From Thermodesulfobacteriota bacterium (GTDB lineage: Bacteria > Desulfobacterota > Desulfobacteria > Desulfobacterales > Desulfosudaceae), in NCBI GenBank assembly GCA_040753795.1, contig JBFMDX010000004.1, positions 1-64,000 on the forward strand: 64,000 nt of DNA, in the 5' to 3' direction. The stretch's first letter is position 1; every line of letters starts with the position of its first letter. The notes below the pieces were generated by a model. That model did not search any database, had not been told where the DNA came from, and saw only the letters and a program-made list of their open reading frames with translations. Below are positions 41,611 through 50,402 of the stretch, one piece after another. Both the position numbers and the translations under genes were made by a program.

Positions 41611-44088
41611 TTAGGCGAACATCATGAACTCTCCGTCCAGGAAATACGCCGCGTAACGGGTGACGGCCTCATCGGTCCGCAGCACGGCGTCGAGCTGGCG
41701 GGCACAGACAATCAGGCGGCCAAGACATTCCAGGGCCCGTTCCGAGTCTTCCCGCGGATAGCGCCTGAACCAGGCGGTCACCAGATCGCCGCTCCGATCC
41801 ACGCCGAACCCGGATTTGCGCAGGACCCGCTCCAGAAAGCGGGCGCGTCTTTTTCGGTTATCCTCGCCGGCCCCGCCGCCCCGGAAACGGAAGTGAACAT
41901 GATTGTGCTCGGAGCCCGGCCCCACCATGGCGTCAATCATGGCGTAATGATAGGCGAAGCGGGCGTTAATGTTCATGTAGTCCCCGGCGACCACGGCGTA
42001 ATTCCTGTCCGCCGGCCGGCGCGGTCCCTTATTGCCGCCTAAAACGGCCTCCTTGAAATCGGCCGGCATACCCCGCATGGCCCGATCCCATCTCTCCGGC
42101 CAGCCCAGCCGGCTGTCGGACACGCCCCGCCACAGGGCCTGAAACGGCACGCTGGCCACCGATTCGGGAACGACCTTGCCTCCCTTTTCGGATACCGACC
42201 GGTCCAGGTCGATGAGCTGAAACTTTATCGGCAGATCGGTGGCCAGTTTCCGGGTCTTCTTATTCCAGGCGCGGTTTTGTTTGTCGCCGAATCCGAACAT
42301 GGACCGGACCGACATTTCATGCATGAACCGCAGGGTATCGTGCACCGACCGGCACGATTTGGCCTTAAAGGAGCGGGCGTCCGGATCCAGAAGGTTCAGC
42401 CCGAGCACCAGGTTGTAAAGCGGTCCGGACTTTTTCTGATGACGGTTGCCGGCGGCGATCCGGGCCAGCACCCGTTCCCGCATACCGGGCCAGCGGCTGC
42501 CGATGTAAACCCTCCGCCGGGTGGCATTGACACTGACGACTTTTTTACCCGTCAGGGCGGCGGCGTTTTTACCCATGCGAAAAAGGCAGGGCACCGCGAA
42601 TTCCCGGATCAGTGTGGCCAGGTGGCCCACCGGATCGCCTTCCACGACCAGGAACGCGCCGATTTTCGGCAGAAGGGCGGCCAGTTCGGGCCGCGGCTGC
42701 TCTACCAGCACGACGGCTCCTTCCGGCACGTCCGCCGCCGAGTCCTCCGGGTCCACCCAAACCACCGGCCCTTCCGCCCGGCCGGGGAAAATGGTCATGC
42801 CGCTTTCTATCACCGGCAGATCGTCCTTGCGTTCAGGGACCGCGGAAAAACCGTCTCCCGAATCGGCCGGATTCAGACGCCGGGCCTGGACAAAACGGAC
42901 GGCGCCCTGTTTGTCCACCACCCACTCGATATCCAGGGGGTGACCGAACCGGGTCTCGGCGTTTCCGGCCAGACGGGCGATTTCAAGCAGCGTTTCATTG
43001 GTCAGATAGCTTAAGGCCGGGGCCGTCTCTTCCCCGCCGGCCGGCACGATCCGATTGATTTTCATGGCCGGCCTTTTGGAGATCACCGCCGTATCCGCCC
43101 AGACTTCTCCCCTGACCAGATGGTTGGCCAGGCCGGGCACGGCACTGATGATCATGTCGTCGGAATCGGGGCGGCCGACATCAACGGTATACACCACGCC
43201 AGCCGCGGCCGGAACGACCATGGGCATGAACAACACCGCCATGGGCGAGTCAATTTCCCTTAAATTATGGTAAATTCGGTATTTAACCGCCCGGTCCGTA
43301 AAGCGGCTGCTTAACACATGGCGGTAGGCGGTAATGAGATCAGCCGACCGGACCTGGAGTTCGCTGTCGAACTGACCGGCAAAGGAACGCGGCCCGTCCT
43401 CATAGACCGCCGACGAACGAACGGCCCAGAGGAGGTCCGGATTTTTGCCGCTGATTTGCTCGGCCTGCCGCCGGATGGCGGTTTCGATCTCTGAATTCAC
43501 AGTGGCTTCATTAAGCATGCGGCGGATAGCCCGGGTCTGGGACGAAAACCGATCCTGATCCTCGGTGACATCCAGGTTGTCGAGCATGATGCGGATACGG
43601 TCATGAAGATCGTTATCCTCAATGATACGGTAATAAGCCGAGGTAGTGGCTACGAAGCCCGGCGGCGCCAGGTCGGGAAAAGACCGGTGGAGCCGCGCCA
43701 CGCCGCAGGCCTTGCCGCCGACCAGGGCGGGGTCTTCTGATTCAGTCCCGTCCAAGCCCACCACCAGCGGCCCGTTTGCCGCGACCCGATCTCCGGAAAA
43801 GACCTGATCCACGTCGTTGCGGAGCCCAAAGATGACATCGTACAGGTCCCGGTAGTGATTCCGGGTCATCAGGTTCAGCTCCTGGGCCATGAGCAGGGAT
43901 TCGGTGATCAGGCGTTGAATCGGGCGCTTGATCCGGCGGTCGAAATGACGCATATGGTTCAGGTCCGCCTCCAGATCACTTAAAAGCTGAAGCGCGTTGC
44001 CGTTCTGGTTGAGCAGCGACCGCAGCGTCTCATATCGGAACCTGAAGGCATAGTCTTTTTCCAGACCCGTGTTGTTTTCCGAAAGCAT
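41611..44088 (-). CDS. PEP-synthase-like protein (pyruvate-phosphate-dikinase N-terminal domain) with novel C-terminus
   Basis: ATG at 44088 follows GGGGAGG by 8 bases. Residues about 115-400 are the ATP-grasp nucleotide-binding domain of PEP synthase/PPDK (ALVGGKACGVARL, WAVRSSAVYEDG, FAGQFDSEL). Residues about 430-530 correspond to the swivelling phosphohistidine domain (VVEGDPVGHLATLIREFAVP, with the histidine kept although the TGG-x-x-SH context has changed). The PEP-binding TIM barrel is missing. Instead there are about 250 C-terminal residues unlike it, including HYAMIDAMVGPGSEHNHVHF. It probably transfers phosphate to a partner rather than making PEP. Confidence 0.8.
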   Translation of the reverse strand: MLSENNTGLEKDYAFRFRYETLRSLLNQNGNALQLLSDLEADLNHMRHFDRRIKRPIQRLITESLLMAQELNLMTRNHYRDLYDVIFGLRNDVDQVFSGDRVAANGPLVVGLDGTESEDPALVGGKACGVARLHRSFPDLAPPGFVATTSAYYRIIEDNDLHDRIRIMLDNLDVTEDQDRFSSQTRAIRRMLNEATVNSEIETAIRRQAEQISGKNPDLLWAVRSSAVYEDGPRSFAGQFDSELQVRSADLITAYRHVLSSRFTDRAVKYRIYHNLREIDSPMAVLFMPMVVPAAAGVVYTVDVGRPDSDDMIISAVPGLANHLVRGEVWADTAVISKRPAMKINRIVPAGGEETAPALSYLTNETLLEIARLAGNAETRFGHPLDIEWVVDKQGAVRFVQARRLNPADSGDGFSAVPERKDDLPVIESGMTIFPGRAEGPVVWVDPEDSAADVPEGAVVLVEQPRPELAALLPKIGAFLVVEGDPVGHLATLIREFAVPCLFRMGKNAAALTGKKVVSVNATRRRVYIGSRWPGMRERVLARIAAGNRHQKKSGPLYNLVLGLNLLDPDARSFKAKSCRSVHDTLRFMHEMSVRSMFGFGDKQNRAWNKKTRKLATDLPIKFQLIDLDRSVSEKGGKVVPESVASVPFQALWRGVSDSRLGWPERWDRAMRGMPADFKEAVLGGNKGPRRPADRNYAVVAGDYMNINARFAYHYAMIDAMVGPGSEHNHVHFRFRGGGAGEDNRKRRARFLERVLRKSGFGVDRSGDLVTAWFRRYPREDSERALECLGRLIVCARQLDAVLRTDEAVTRYAAYFLDGEFMMFA

Positions 44089-44178
44089 CACAGCCCTCCC
44101 CAATTCCCAGCCAGTATGTTCCGTCTCGGCCGGCGGCGGCCTCCCGCCACCCGGCCGTATTTAGGTCAGCGCTAAAAG

Positions 44179-44559
44179 CTATGACCTCAATTCCTTAGCC
44201 GCCCGTTCGATGACCGCCCGCAAATCGGCCGGCTTGAATGGCTTGGCGATAAATTCAAAGGCCCCTTTGACCAGAGCCTCCCGGGCGATTTCCACCGTGG
44301 CGTACCCGGTAATCATGATGACCTTGGCCCGGCCGGATTTGGCCAGAATGTGCTCCAGGATTTCAATCCCGTCGATTTTTTCCATGCGGATGTCGGTCAC
44401 GACGATATCGAACGGTTCCTGATCAAACCGGGCCAGGGCTTTTTCCCCCTCCTCAAATGTCTCCACGATATCTCCGGATTTTTCCAGAGCTGGTTTTAGC
44501 CGTTTTCCGACGATATTCTCGTCATCGATAACCATGATTCTCAGCGGTTTTTCTGACAT
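44179..44559 (-). CDS. Stand-alone receiver-domain response regulator
   Basis: The 126-residue protein is a single CheY-like receiver: acidic pair VIDDEN near residue 11, phospho-acceptor Asp in IVVTDIRMEKIDG near 56, Thr in IMITGYATVE near 84 and Lys in FIAKPFKP near 106. There is no output domain, so it must pass its signal to another protein by contact or phosphotransfer. It lies between the UspA-like and the PEP-synthase-like genes of the same operon. The histidine kinase at the operon's end is the obvious donor. Confidence 0.92.
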   Translation of the reverse strand: MSEKPLRIMVIDDENIVGKRLKPALEKSGDIVETFEEGEKALARFDQEPFDIVVTDIRMEKIDGIEILEHILAKSGRAKVIMITGYATVEIAREALVKGAFEFIAKPFKPADLRAVIERAAKELRS

Positions 44560-44591
44560 GTCTCTTCTCCCCGTCTAAATAAATATATCTG

Positions 44592-46028
44592 TTATGGCGT
44601 CCGCCAGACGCTTTCATCAAAAATATGGCGACCGATGTGCCTTAAGGCGTCTCCCATGGTCTCCCGCGGTATGTCCAGGCTCCAGGCGAACTGGACGTCT
44701 TCCGTGCTTTCCACGTGAAATTGGTCCGGGAGAATGGCCTTCAGGACGGCCGGCCTGTCAGTGAAAACAAAAATAAAATCCGAATCCTCATAGCCGCTGG
44801 CCAGGGTCTCCAGGCGGAAGCGGACACCTGGCCACAGGGATTGAAGGCTCAACTGATGTTCGCTGACCGCAGCCACCCAGTTTACCCCGTCCCGCTCATT
44901 CCGATCGGCCGGAAGCAGATGCCAAAAGGGGATGCTGTTAAAATCGGCCGTGGCCCGTTGTCTGTCCGGCAGGGACCGTCCGTCCTTCCACAGGTCAATC
45001 GCGTACATGGCCATATCCGTCACCTTAAGACCGCAGCTTTCAAACAGGGCCTTCTGGTTTTGGGCGGGTTCGGATGTCATTTCCAGCAGCACACGGCTGA
45101 AGGTTCGCTTGATCAAATCCATGACCGTGCCGTCAGCCGCGGCGCCGGTTCCGTAGAACCACCGCAGGGCGTCGGACAGGAGCCGGTATTCCGGGTCATC
45201 GGCGACGAAATCGTCCGCTCCAGGTTCCGCCGGCCGGCCGGCGGCATCCTTCTCGATCAGCCGACGGGCCGCCAGTTTATAGTCGTCATAAGCGGCGTAA
45301 AATAATTCCCCGCGGACGGGAACAAGGACGCCGGCGTCGTAAATCATCATGCCCAGACGATCCACCACGGCGTCGATCAGGGACACCACGTAATACCGGT
45401 CGAAAATATACTCTCCGGCAACTTTTTCCCGACCGTCGGCGAAAAGGTCAAGCAAAGCCCGGCCGTTTTCCAGGAGTTTTTTGAATCGCAGGGTCTGGAC
45501 GCAGAACGTTCTGATTTCTCTTTCTCTGTTACCGCTTTTCTTAAGTCTTTTCAGCACACCCATGATTGCCTCTCCTCTATTTCCGACGCCTTCTTCCCGT
45601 TTGCTGACGGTCAGCAGCGGGCACTCCAGGCTGCCGGTTACCTTTGACAGCCAGTGCCGCTGTCCGCACTGCCCCTTGTCCGGCAGATCTTTGCCGCTGC
45701 CCCAGACAATGGATTGAAACGGCGGCCGGTCGGCCAGAAACTTCACCAACTCCTGGGCCGGGTCGCCGATTTTAAGCGCGGAATTGACCTCGATGCCCTG
45801 TGGGATAAATGTTTGCAAGCAGTCGGACAGCAGCTTTCCCGCCCGGATTTCAATATTCCGGATCGTGTTCCGCTGGGGACCAAGGCCGGTCCGCACGGCA
45901 AAGGACATGGGCACAATCATCAGCACGGTGACCCGGGCATCCAGTCGCAGCGCCAGTTCCCGGACATAAGTCACGGCTTCGGGAAAGATTTTTTCTTCTT
46001 CAAAAACAAGCAGAATGTTATGCAGCAT
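44592..46028 (-). CDS. UspA-domain protein with large C-terminal domain
   Basis: ATG at 46028 is chosen because AGGAGG lies 6 bases upstream. The longer frame to 46181 would run through the promoter. Residues 1-145 resemble a universal stress protein (LHNILLVFEEEKIFPEAVTY, then LRLDARVTVLMIV and VWGSGKDLPD). The remaining 330 residues are unassigned and contain a helical block (FKKLLENGRALLDLF) and a C-terminal DVQFAWSLDIP segment. It is the first gene of the six-gene operon, 27 bases downstream of a sigma-54 promoter. It may sense nucleotide or redox state for the kinase-like proteins after it (inference). Confidence 0.7.
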   Translation of the reverse strand: MLHNILLVFEEEKIFPEAVTYVRELALRLDARVTVLMIVPMSFAVRTGLGPQRNTIRNIEIRAGKLLSDCLQTFIPQGIEVNSALKIGDPAQELVKFLADRPPFQSIVWGSGKDLPDKGQCGQRHWLSKVTGSLECPLLTVSKREEGVGNRGEAIMGVLKRLKKSGNREREIRTFCVQTLRFKKLLENGRALLDLFADGREKVAGEYIFDRYYVVSLIDAVVDRLGMMIYDAGVLVPVRGELFYAAYDDYKLAARRLIEKDAAGRPAEPGADDFVADDPEYRLLSDALRWFYGTGAAADGTVMDLIKRTFSRVLLEMTSEPAQNQKALFESCGLKVTDMAMYAIDLWKDGRSLPDRQRATADFNSIPFWHLLPADRNERDGVNWVAAVSEHQLSLQSLWPGVRFRLETLASGYEDSDFIFVFTDRPAVLKAILPDQFHVESTEDVQFAWSLDIPRETMGDALRHIGRHIFDESVWRTP

Positions 46029-46054
46029 CCCTGGCCTCCTGAAAAATTTTAGAT

Positions 46055-46070
46055 AGCAAGGATCCTGCCA
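46055..46070 (-). promoter_or_regulatory. Sigma-54 promoter of the TauE operon
   Basis: On the minus strand, TGGCAGGATCCTTGCT matches TGGCAC-N5-TTGCW in all but one base, with correct GG/GC spacing. It lies 27 bases before the ATG at 46028, so the transcript leader is very short. Three enhancer-like sites lie 77-180 bases further upstream. Confidence 0.85.
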
Positions 46071-46146
46071 GACCGGGGGAACAAAACAACCTGTTGGATT
46101 TGTTTGAACAATTAAATCTCGTGCGCATGGGGGCGGGAAACGACGC

Positions 46147-46251
46147 GTTGCAAAACGCAACGGCGGGCTTATCCGGTGCAAGGGCCCGGCGTAAAACCAG
46201 GGCGGGGATTAAGGTGTTGCAAAAACGAACGCGAGCGTTGCAAAACTCAAC
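46147..46251. promoter_or_regulatory. Three enhancer sites for a sigma-54 activator
   Basis: GTTGCAAAACGCAAC (46147-46161, a palindrome), GTTGCAAAAACGAAC (46216-46230) and GTTGCAAAACTCAAC (46237-46251) share a GTTGC-N5-GCAAC consensus. The last overlaps the end of the NtrC-type regulator gene. Position and symmetry fit the binding sites of that regulator, acting on the promoter at 46055-46070. Confidence 0.8.
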
Positions 46252-47596
46252 TCAAGTCGTACTTCTTCATTTTCCGCCACAGGGAAGCGCGATCAATCCC
46301 CAGGATTTCCGCGGTTCGGGCACGGGCGCCGCCGGTGATCTTCAGAAGATGAGAGATATAGTCCTGTTCCAGTTCGGCCAGGGTCATGAGTTGTTCTTCC
46401 GGCGGGTTGTAGGTCTGAAGCTTGAAGGTGACCAGGTCCGGGGGCAGATCGCACTCACGGATGACGTTCCCCTGGCAGACCGCCACGGCTCGCTCCAGGA
46501 TGTTTTCCAATTCCCGCACGTTGCCCGGAAAGGCGTATCCGCGCAGCAACTCCAGGGTTTTTTCGGATATGGCGCCGACATTGCGGTTGCCCCGGCGGTT
46601 TAAGCGGGAAAGAATATGGTAGGCCAGCAGGGGAATGTCTTCCCGGCGTTCGGCCAGGCCGGGCAGCTTGATGTTGACGATGTTGATGCGGAAATAAAGA
46701 TCCTTGCGAAAGGTGCCGGCATCTACCGCGGCCTTGATGTCCACGGCCGTGGCGGAAACGATGCGGACGTCAACGGAAACAGGCTTACTGCCGCCAACCC
46801 GGAGCAGTTCCCCTTCCTGAAGCACCCGCAGCAGCTTGATCTGCATGGTATGGGGCATTTCTCCGATTTCGTCCAGAAGCAGGGTGCCGCCGGAGGCGGC
46901 TTCCAGCAGGCCGATGCCGCGGCTTTCGGCACCGGTAAAAGCCCCTTTTTCATGACCGAACAACTCGTTTTCCAGCAGGCTTTCATTCAGCGCGCCGCAG
47001 TTGAAAGCCAGAAAAGGACCGTCGGCACGCCGGCTGGCGGCGTGAATAGACCGGGCCACCAGCTCCTTGCCGCTGCCGGAGTCGCCGGTAATCATCACGT
47101 TGCAGTCCGTGGGACCAATCTGCTGAATAATGGAGACCACCTCACGAATTCTGGCGCTCTCTCCGATGATGACCGGCATCCGTGATTTCCCTCTGGCCGG
47201 AGAATCACCGGCCGTTGCAGCCTGCCGGCTACGGCAAACCTGCAGGGCCGCCTTTACCCGCTCCCGGACCCGGTCCGGCGTAAACGGCTTCTCCAGATAA
47301 TGAAAGGCGCCTTCCCGGGTGGCCTCCACGGCCCCGTCCAGCGAGGCAAAGCCGGTAATCAGAATCACTTCCACCGCCGGAAAACGGGCCTTGATGCGGG
47401 TCATCAACTCCAATCCGCTCATGGTGGGCATGCGCACGTCACTGATGACCAGGTCGCAGGAGGATGTCTCGATATGCTCGATGGCCCGCTGGGGATTGGA
47501 AAAGGCGGAAACCGCGTATCCTTCCTTCTCCAGAATCCGCCGGAGCTGCTTGAGGGTAATGGGTTCGTCGTCAATGATGACGAGGCTGGGTGTCAT
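46247..47596 (-). CDS. NtrC-family sigma-54-dependent response regulator
   Basis: A 449-residue regulator. The N-terminal receiver has IIDDEP and phospho-acceptor Asp in [13 protein letters not shown] near residue 54. The AAA+ domain has Walker [14 protein letters not shown] near 170, the sigma-54-contacting GAFTGAE near 222 and a Walker [11 protein letters not shown]. The C-terminal Fis-type HTH reads [20 protein letters not shown]. It lies immediately upstream of the six-gene operon, whose sigma-54 promoter and three palindromic enhancer sites fall at and beyond its 3' end. It is almost certainly the operon's activator. The histidine kinase at 37203-38696 may be its partner. Confidence 0.95.
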   Translation of the reverse strand: MTPSLVIIDDEPITLKQLRRILEKEGYAVSAFSNPQRAIEHIETSSCDLVISDVRMPTMSGLELMTRIKARFPAVEVILITGFASLDGAVEATREGAFHYLEKPFTPDRVRERVKAALQVCRSRQAATAGDSPARGKSRMPVIIGESARIREVVSIIQQIGPTDCNVMITGDSGSGKELVARSIHAASRRADGPFLAFNCGALNESLLENELFGHEKGAFTGAESRGIGLLEAASGGTLLLDEIGEMPHTMQIKLLRVLQEGELLRVGGSKPVSVDVRIVSATAVDIKAAVDAGTFRKDLYFRINIVNIKLPGLAERREDIPLLAYHILSRLNRRGNRNVGAISEKTLELLRGYAFPGNVRELENILERAVAVCQGNVIRECDLPPDLVTFKLQTYNPPEEQLMTLAELEQDYISHLLKITGGARARTAEILGIDRASLWRKMKKYDLS

Positions 47597-47762
47597 GGCA
47601 TAACCCGCCGCTATCCGGCTTTTATTCCGGATGGGAAATCGTTTTGGGTCCTTTTATTTGTCTGAATGAAAATACCGTATGACAAAAACAATTTAATTGC
47701 AATAAACAGGGGCAATTGTAAAATCTGGAAAAAGGATAACAAAGAATCTCAATCCAACAGGC

Positions 47763-48317
47763 GTGCATCCCGTGAACTTTTTAAACCGCTTATGGAAGCG
47801 TCGGCAAACGATCCGGAAGACGGAGCGGCCGCCCCGGCCGGAAGGGTGGAACCTTACCATCGCCGACCTGATGGCCGAAGTGGAGGCCGGCCGCCGCAAA
47901 ACCCTCGGCCCGCCGGAACTGGACTGGGCCCGCGATTACGAGCGCAGCCTCATTCCCGAAACCATGAGATTCCCGGCCAAAGGAGATGTCTTTGAAGCCC
48001 TTCAGGACATGGAGGTGGAGTTTATGACGGCCTGGTCCGCGCCGTTTACCGGCGGTGGAAAGGCGGTAATAAAACAAGGAGAAAAGGTCCGGGTGGATTC
48101 CGAACCGTCTGAGTCAAGACCGATTGGAACATATGCGGTCGCGGTGGACTATAAGACAATGGAAGAACGGATGGTTCCCGCAGCCGACCGGAACGCCTCC
48201 AAATATGGCGGCTTTTATTTCTATTTCAGCACGATTGATTTGAATACCCGATTTGCCCTGGTACCGATGGATCCTGAACGTGCCTCGGCTTCCGGAAAAG
48301 AAGAAACCGGCGGATAA
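47763..48317 (+). CDS. Orphan protein of 184 residues
   Basis: A cytoplasmic protein with no recognised domain. The N-terminal 35 residues are basic (RLWKRRQTIRKTERPPRPEG), followed by a helical stretch (LTIADLMAEVEAGRRKTLG). It ends in a beta-rich part (YGGFYFYFSTIDLNTRFALV). It is divergent from the sigma-54 regulator and is followed by a methyltransferase gene 29 bases downstream, so the two may be co-expressed. The start could lie further upstream; the ribosome-binding site is not obvious. Confidence 0.6.
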   Translation: MHPVNFLNRLWKRRQTIRKTERPPRPEGWNLTIADLMAEVEAGRRKTLGPPELDWARDYERSLIPETMRFPAKGDVFEALQDMEVEFMTAWSAPFTGGGKAVIKQGEKVRVDSEPSESRPIGTYAVAVDYKTMEERMVPAADRNASKYGGFYFYFSTIDLNTRFALVPMDPERASASGKEETGG

Positions 48318-48345
48318 TTATTTTTCAGGCAGGAATTGGCAGGCG

Positions 48346-48993
48346 ATGAGTCAGGAAAAACGAAACTTCGATCGGGGGGCCGGGTCATGGGATGACAATC
48401 CGGTCAGAGTCAAACTGTCCCGGGATCTTTTCCGGGCCATATCCGGCCGGATCGCCTTGACGCCGGCCATGGATATGCTCGATTTCGGCTGCGGCACCGG
48501 CCTGGTGACCCTCCGGTTCCAGCCCCATGTCCGCTCTATCACCGGCGTGGACAGTTCGCGGGGAATGCTGGACCAGTTTGACAAAAAAATTGCCGAACTG
48601 AAGCTGACCAACGTGCGGACCGCTTTGGTCGATCTTGACCGGGGCGACACCCTGACCGGAAGTTATGACCTGGTCACCAGCCATATGACCCTGCATCACG
48701 TAAAACATATTGAGCCTCTTTTTGCTCAATTCCACCACATAGCCGCTCCCGGCGGTCATCTGTGCGTGGCCGACCTGGACCTGGACGGCGGAAAATTCCA
48801 TGACGACAATACCGGCGTTTTTCACTTCGGGTTTGACCGGGACGCCCTGCGCCGGGTATTTACGAAGGCCGGGTTTGTCGATGTCCGGGACGGGGATGCC
48901 GCCGAGGTAGTCCGTCCGGGCGGTGACGCGGAAATCAGGCGGTTTACGGTTTTTATCATGTCGGGCCGGAAGCCGGAAAATGTCTTGGCATAA
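48346..48993 (+). CDS. Class I SAM-dependent methyltransferase
   Basis: ATG at 48346 (SQEKRNFDRG) is used. A longer frame from a TTG at 48253 overlaps the preceding gene and is not supported. The 215-residue product has SAM motif I (DMLDFGCGTGLVTLRF near residue 44), the acidic strand-2 motif (ITGVDSSRGML) and DLVTSHMTLHHV. It is typical of small-molecule methyltransferases of the UbiE/arsenite type (Methyltransf_11/12). No substrate is implied by its orphan neighbour. Confidence 0.88.
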   Translation: MSQEKRNFDRGAGSWDDNPVRVKLSRDLFRAISGRIALTPAMDMLDFGCGTGLVTLRFQPHVRSITGVDSSRGMLDQFDKKIAELKLTNVRTALVDLDRGDTLTGSYDLVTSHMTLHHVKHIEPLFAQFHHIAAPGGHLCVADLDLDGGKFHDDNTGVFHFGFDRDALRRVFTKAGFVDVRDGDAAEVVRPGGDAEIRRFTVFIMSGRKPENVLA

Positions 48994-49071
48994 AACAGGT
49001 CTTCAGGTTTTTGCCAGTGTATCTTATTCGTTCTTATGAATAGTAACCATCCCGAAAAGGAGGATCCTCAC

Positions 49072-49731
49072 ATGAAAAACACAACCATAGTCAGCCTGAT
49101 TGCTGCCGTCATGATCACCGCCGCGTCCTGGGCCGCGGCTACCGATCTGATGACCGATATGCCGCTGCCCGCGGCCCGCATGGAGGGCGGGAAGCCCCTC
49201 CTGCAGACGTTGAAGGAACGACAGTCGGCCCGCGCCTTCAGCGATAGGGCGCTGCCGGCCCAGATGCTGTCCGATCTTCTCTGGGCGGCCTTCGGCGTCA
49301 ACCGGCCGGACTCCGGTAAACGCACGGCCCCCTCGGCCCGCAACTGGCAGGAGGTGGAAGTGTACGCGGTCTTGGCCGACGGGACCTATCTTTACGACGC
49401 CGGCGCCAACACTCTGCGGGCGGTTGCCGCGGGCGATCTGCGCAAACTGACGGGCATGCAGGACTTTGTGGCCGCGGCCCCCCTCAACCTGGTATTCGTG
49501 GCGGATACCACAAAAATGAAAGGCGCTTCTTCCGACGACCTGTCCCTGTATATGGGCGCCGACACCGGCTTTATCAGCCAGAACGTCTATCTCTTCTGCG
49601 CCTCGGAAGGGCTGGCCACGGTGGTCCGGGGCCTGGTCGACCGGGATGCCCTGGGCAAAGCGATAAACCTTCCCGAACACAAAAAAATCGTCCTGTGCCA
49701 GACCGTGGGTTATCCGGCGGCCGGAAAGTAG
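49072..49731 (+). CDS. Exported nitroreductase-family protein
   Basis: ATG at 49072 follows AAAGGAGG. A start at 49036 would add 12 residues in front of the signal peptide. Residues 1-24 form a signal peptide (MKNTTIVSLIAAVMITAASW, cleavage near AAA-TD). The mature part has the FMN-binding opening of nitroreductases (LKERQSARAFSDRALP), SARNWQEVEVYAV and the C-terminal GLATVVRGLVDRDALGKA. It belongs to the small periplasmic nitroreductase/SagB-like subset common in deltaproteobacteria. An exported FMN enzyme must acquire its cofactor before or after export. Its physiological substrate is unknown. Confidence 0.85.
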   Translation: MKNTTIVSLIAAVMITAASWAAATDLMTDMPLPAARMEGGKPLLQTLKERQSARAFSDRALPAQMLSDLLWAAFGVNRPDSGKRTAPSARNWQEVEVYAVLADGTYLYDAGANTLRAVAAGDLRKLTGMQDFVAAAPLNLVFVADTTKMKGASSDDLSLYMGADTGFISQNVYLFCASEGLATVVRGLVDRDALGKAINLPEHKKIVLCQTVGYPAAGK

Positions 49732-49758
49732 TCTCGAGGGATAATCACGAGAAAGCCG

Positions 49759-49780
49759 TCACGCCACCGGCGTGATTTTA
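49759..49780 (+). terminator. Terminator after the nitroreductase gene
   Basis: TCACGCC (49759-49765), loop ACC, GGCGTGA (49769-49775), then TTTTA. A 7-bp GC-rich stem with a short T-run, 28 bases after the stop. Confidence 0.7.
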
Positions 49781-49792
49781 TCCGGAGAAAGC

Positions 49793-49827
49793 GAAAAAAC
49801 AGAAGGGGCGACCGGCGGGTCGCCCCT
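49793..49827 (-). terminator. Terminator after the DUF2059-like gene
   Basis: On the minus strand, AGGGGCGACC (49827-49818), loop CGCC, GGTCGCCCCT (49813-49804), then TCTGTTTTTTCGC. A 10-bp stem with a six-T run, reading out of the gene that ends at 49886. Confidence 0.8.
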
Positions 49828-49885
49828 GATTACCGCCAGGCGAACGGCTGAGCCGGATTGGCGGAAGCGTACATGAAATAAAGGA

Positions 49886-50326
49886 TTAATGGGGATTTTT
49901 AAAGCTGGTCCGGTTGATAAAATCATTATTAAGCTGTTTATAAACCTGCTCAAAATTGATCTGCACTTTCTGGTTGTAAGCCGTTTCCTTGTCCGAAAAC
50001 CATCGGCCAAATTCCGTGTTGTAAAAGTCCACCAGCCTCACCAGTTCGTCATCCGTATAGACATCAAAGCCCTGCTCATAAGAATGAATCAGGCTGTCGC
50101 CGGCTTTTTCGAATATGACACCGTATTTTTCGTCCAGGTCCTTTTCCGTTATGTCCGGGTACTGCCTCAGGATTTCGGCTTTATAGCCGGCTATCGACTG
50201 TTTGACAACCTGTTCAACCCCCATCTTACGGATCAGTATGTTCACGTTTTCACTCCTGGAAGCGGACACGGCGATGGTAGAAGCCAGAGACAATAATATT
50301 GTTGCCAACAGAAAAAATATTTTCAT
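49886..50326 (-). CDS. DUF2059-like exported protein
   Basis: The 146-residue product has a signal peptide (MKIFFLLATILLSLASTIAV, cleavage near SAS). Its helical mature domain contains YTDDELVRLVDFYNTEFGRW, the hallmark of DUF2059 proteins, which are periplasmic and of unknown role. It stands alone between convergent terminators and a repeat region. GGAGAG lies upstream of the ATG. Confidence 0.8.
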   Translation of the reverse strand: MKIFFLLATILLSLASTIAVSASRSENVNILIRKMGVEQVVKQSIAGYKAEILRQYPDITEKDLDEKYGVIFEKAGDSLIHSYEQGFDVYTDDELVRLVDFYNTEFGRWFSDKETAYNQKVQINFEQVYKQLNNDFINRTSFKNPH

Positions 50327-50352
50327 TTCCTCTCTCCCGCGGTTAATTTTTT

Positions 50353-50402
50353 CCCGCGACTTGAACCTCGAACCAACGTTCTAATTTTCAGCGGTGGCCT
50401 TA
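50353..50402. mobile_element. MITE-like element, degenerate end
   Basis: CTTGAACCTCGAACCAACGT followed by TCTAATTTTCAGCGGTGGCC corresponds to the inverted left part of the 150-bp element (CTTGAACTCGAACCAAAATT, TCTAATTTTTAGAGATGGCC). The similarity is imperfect, so this is an old copy. Confidence 0.45.
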
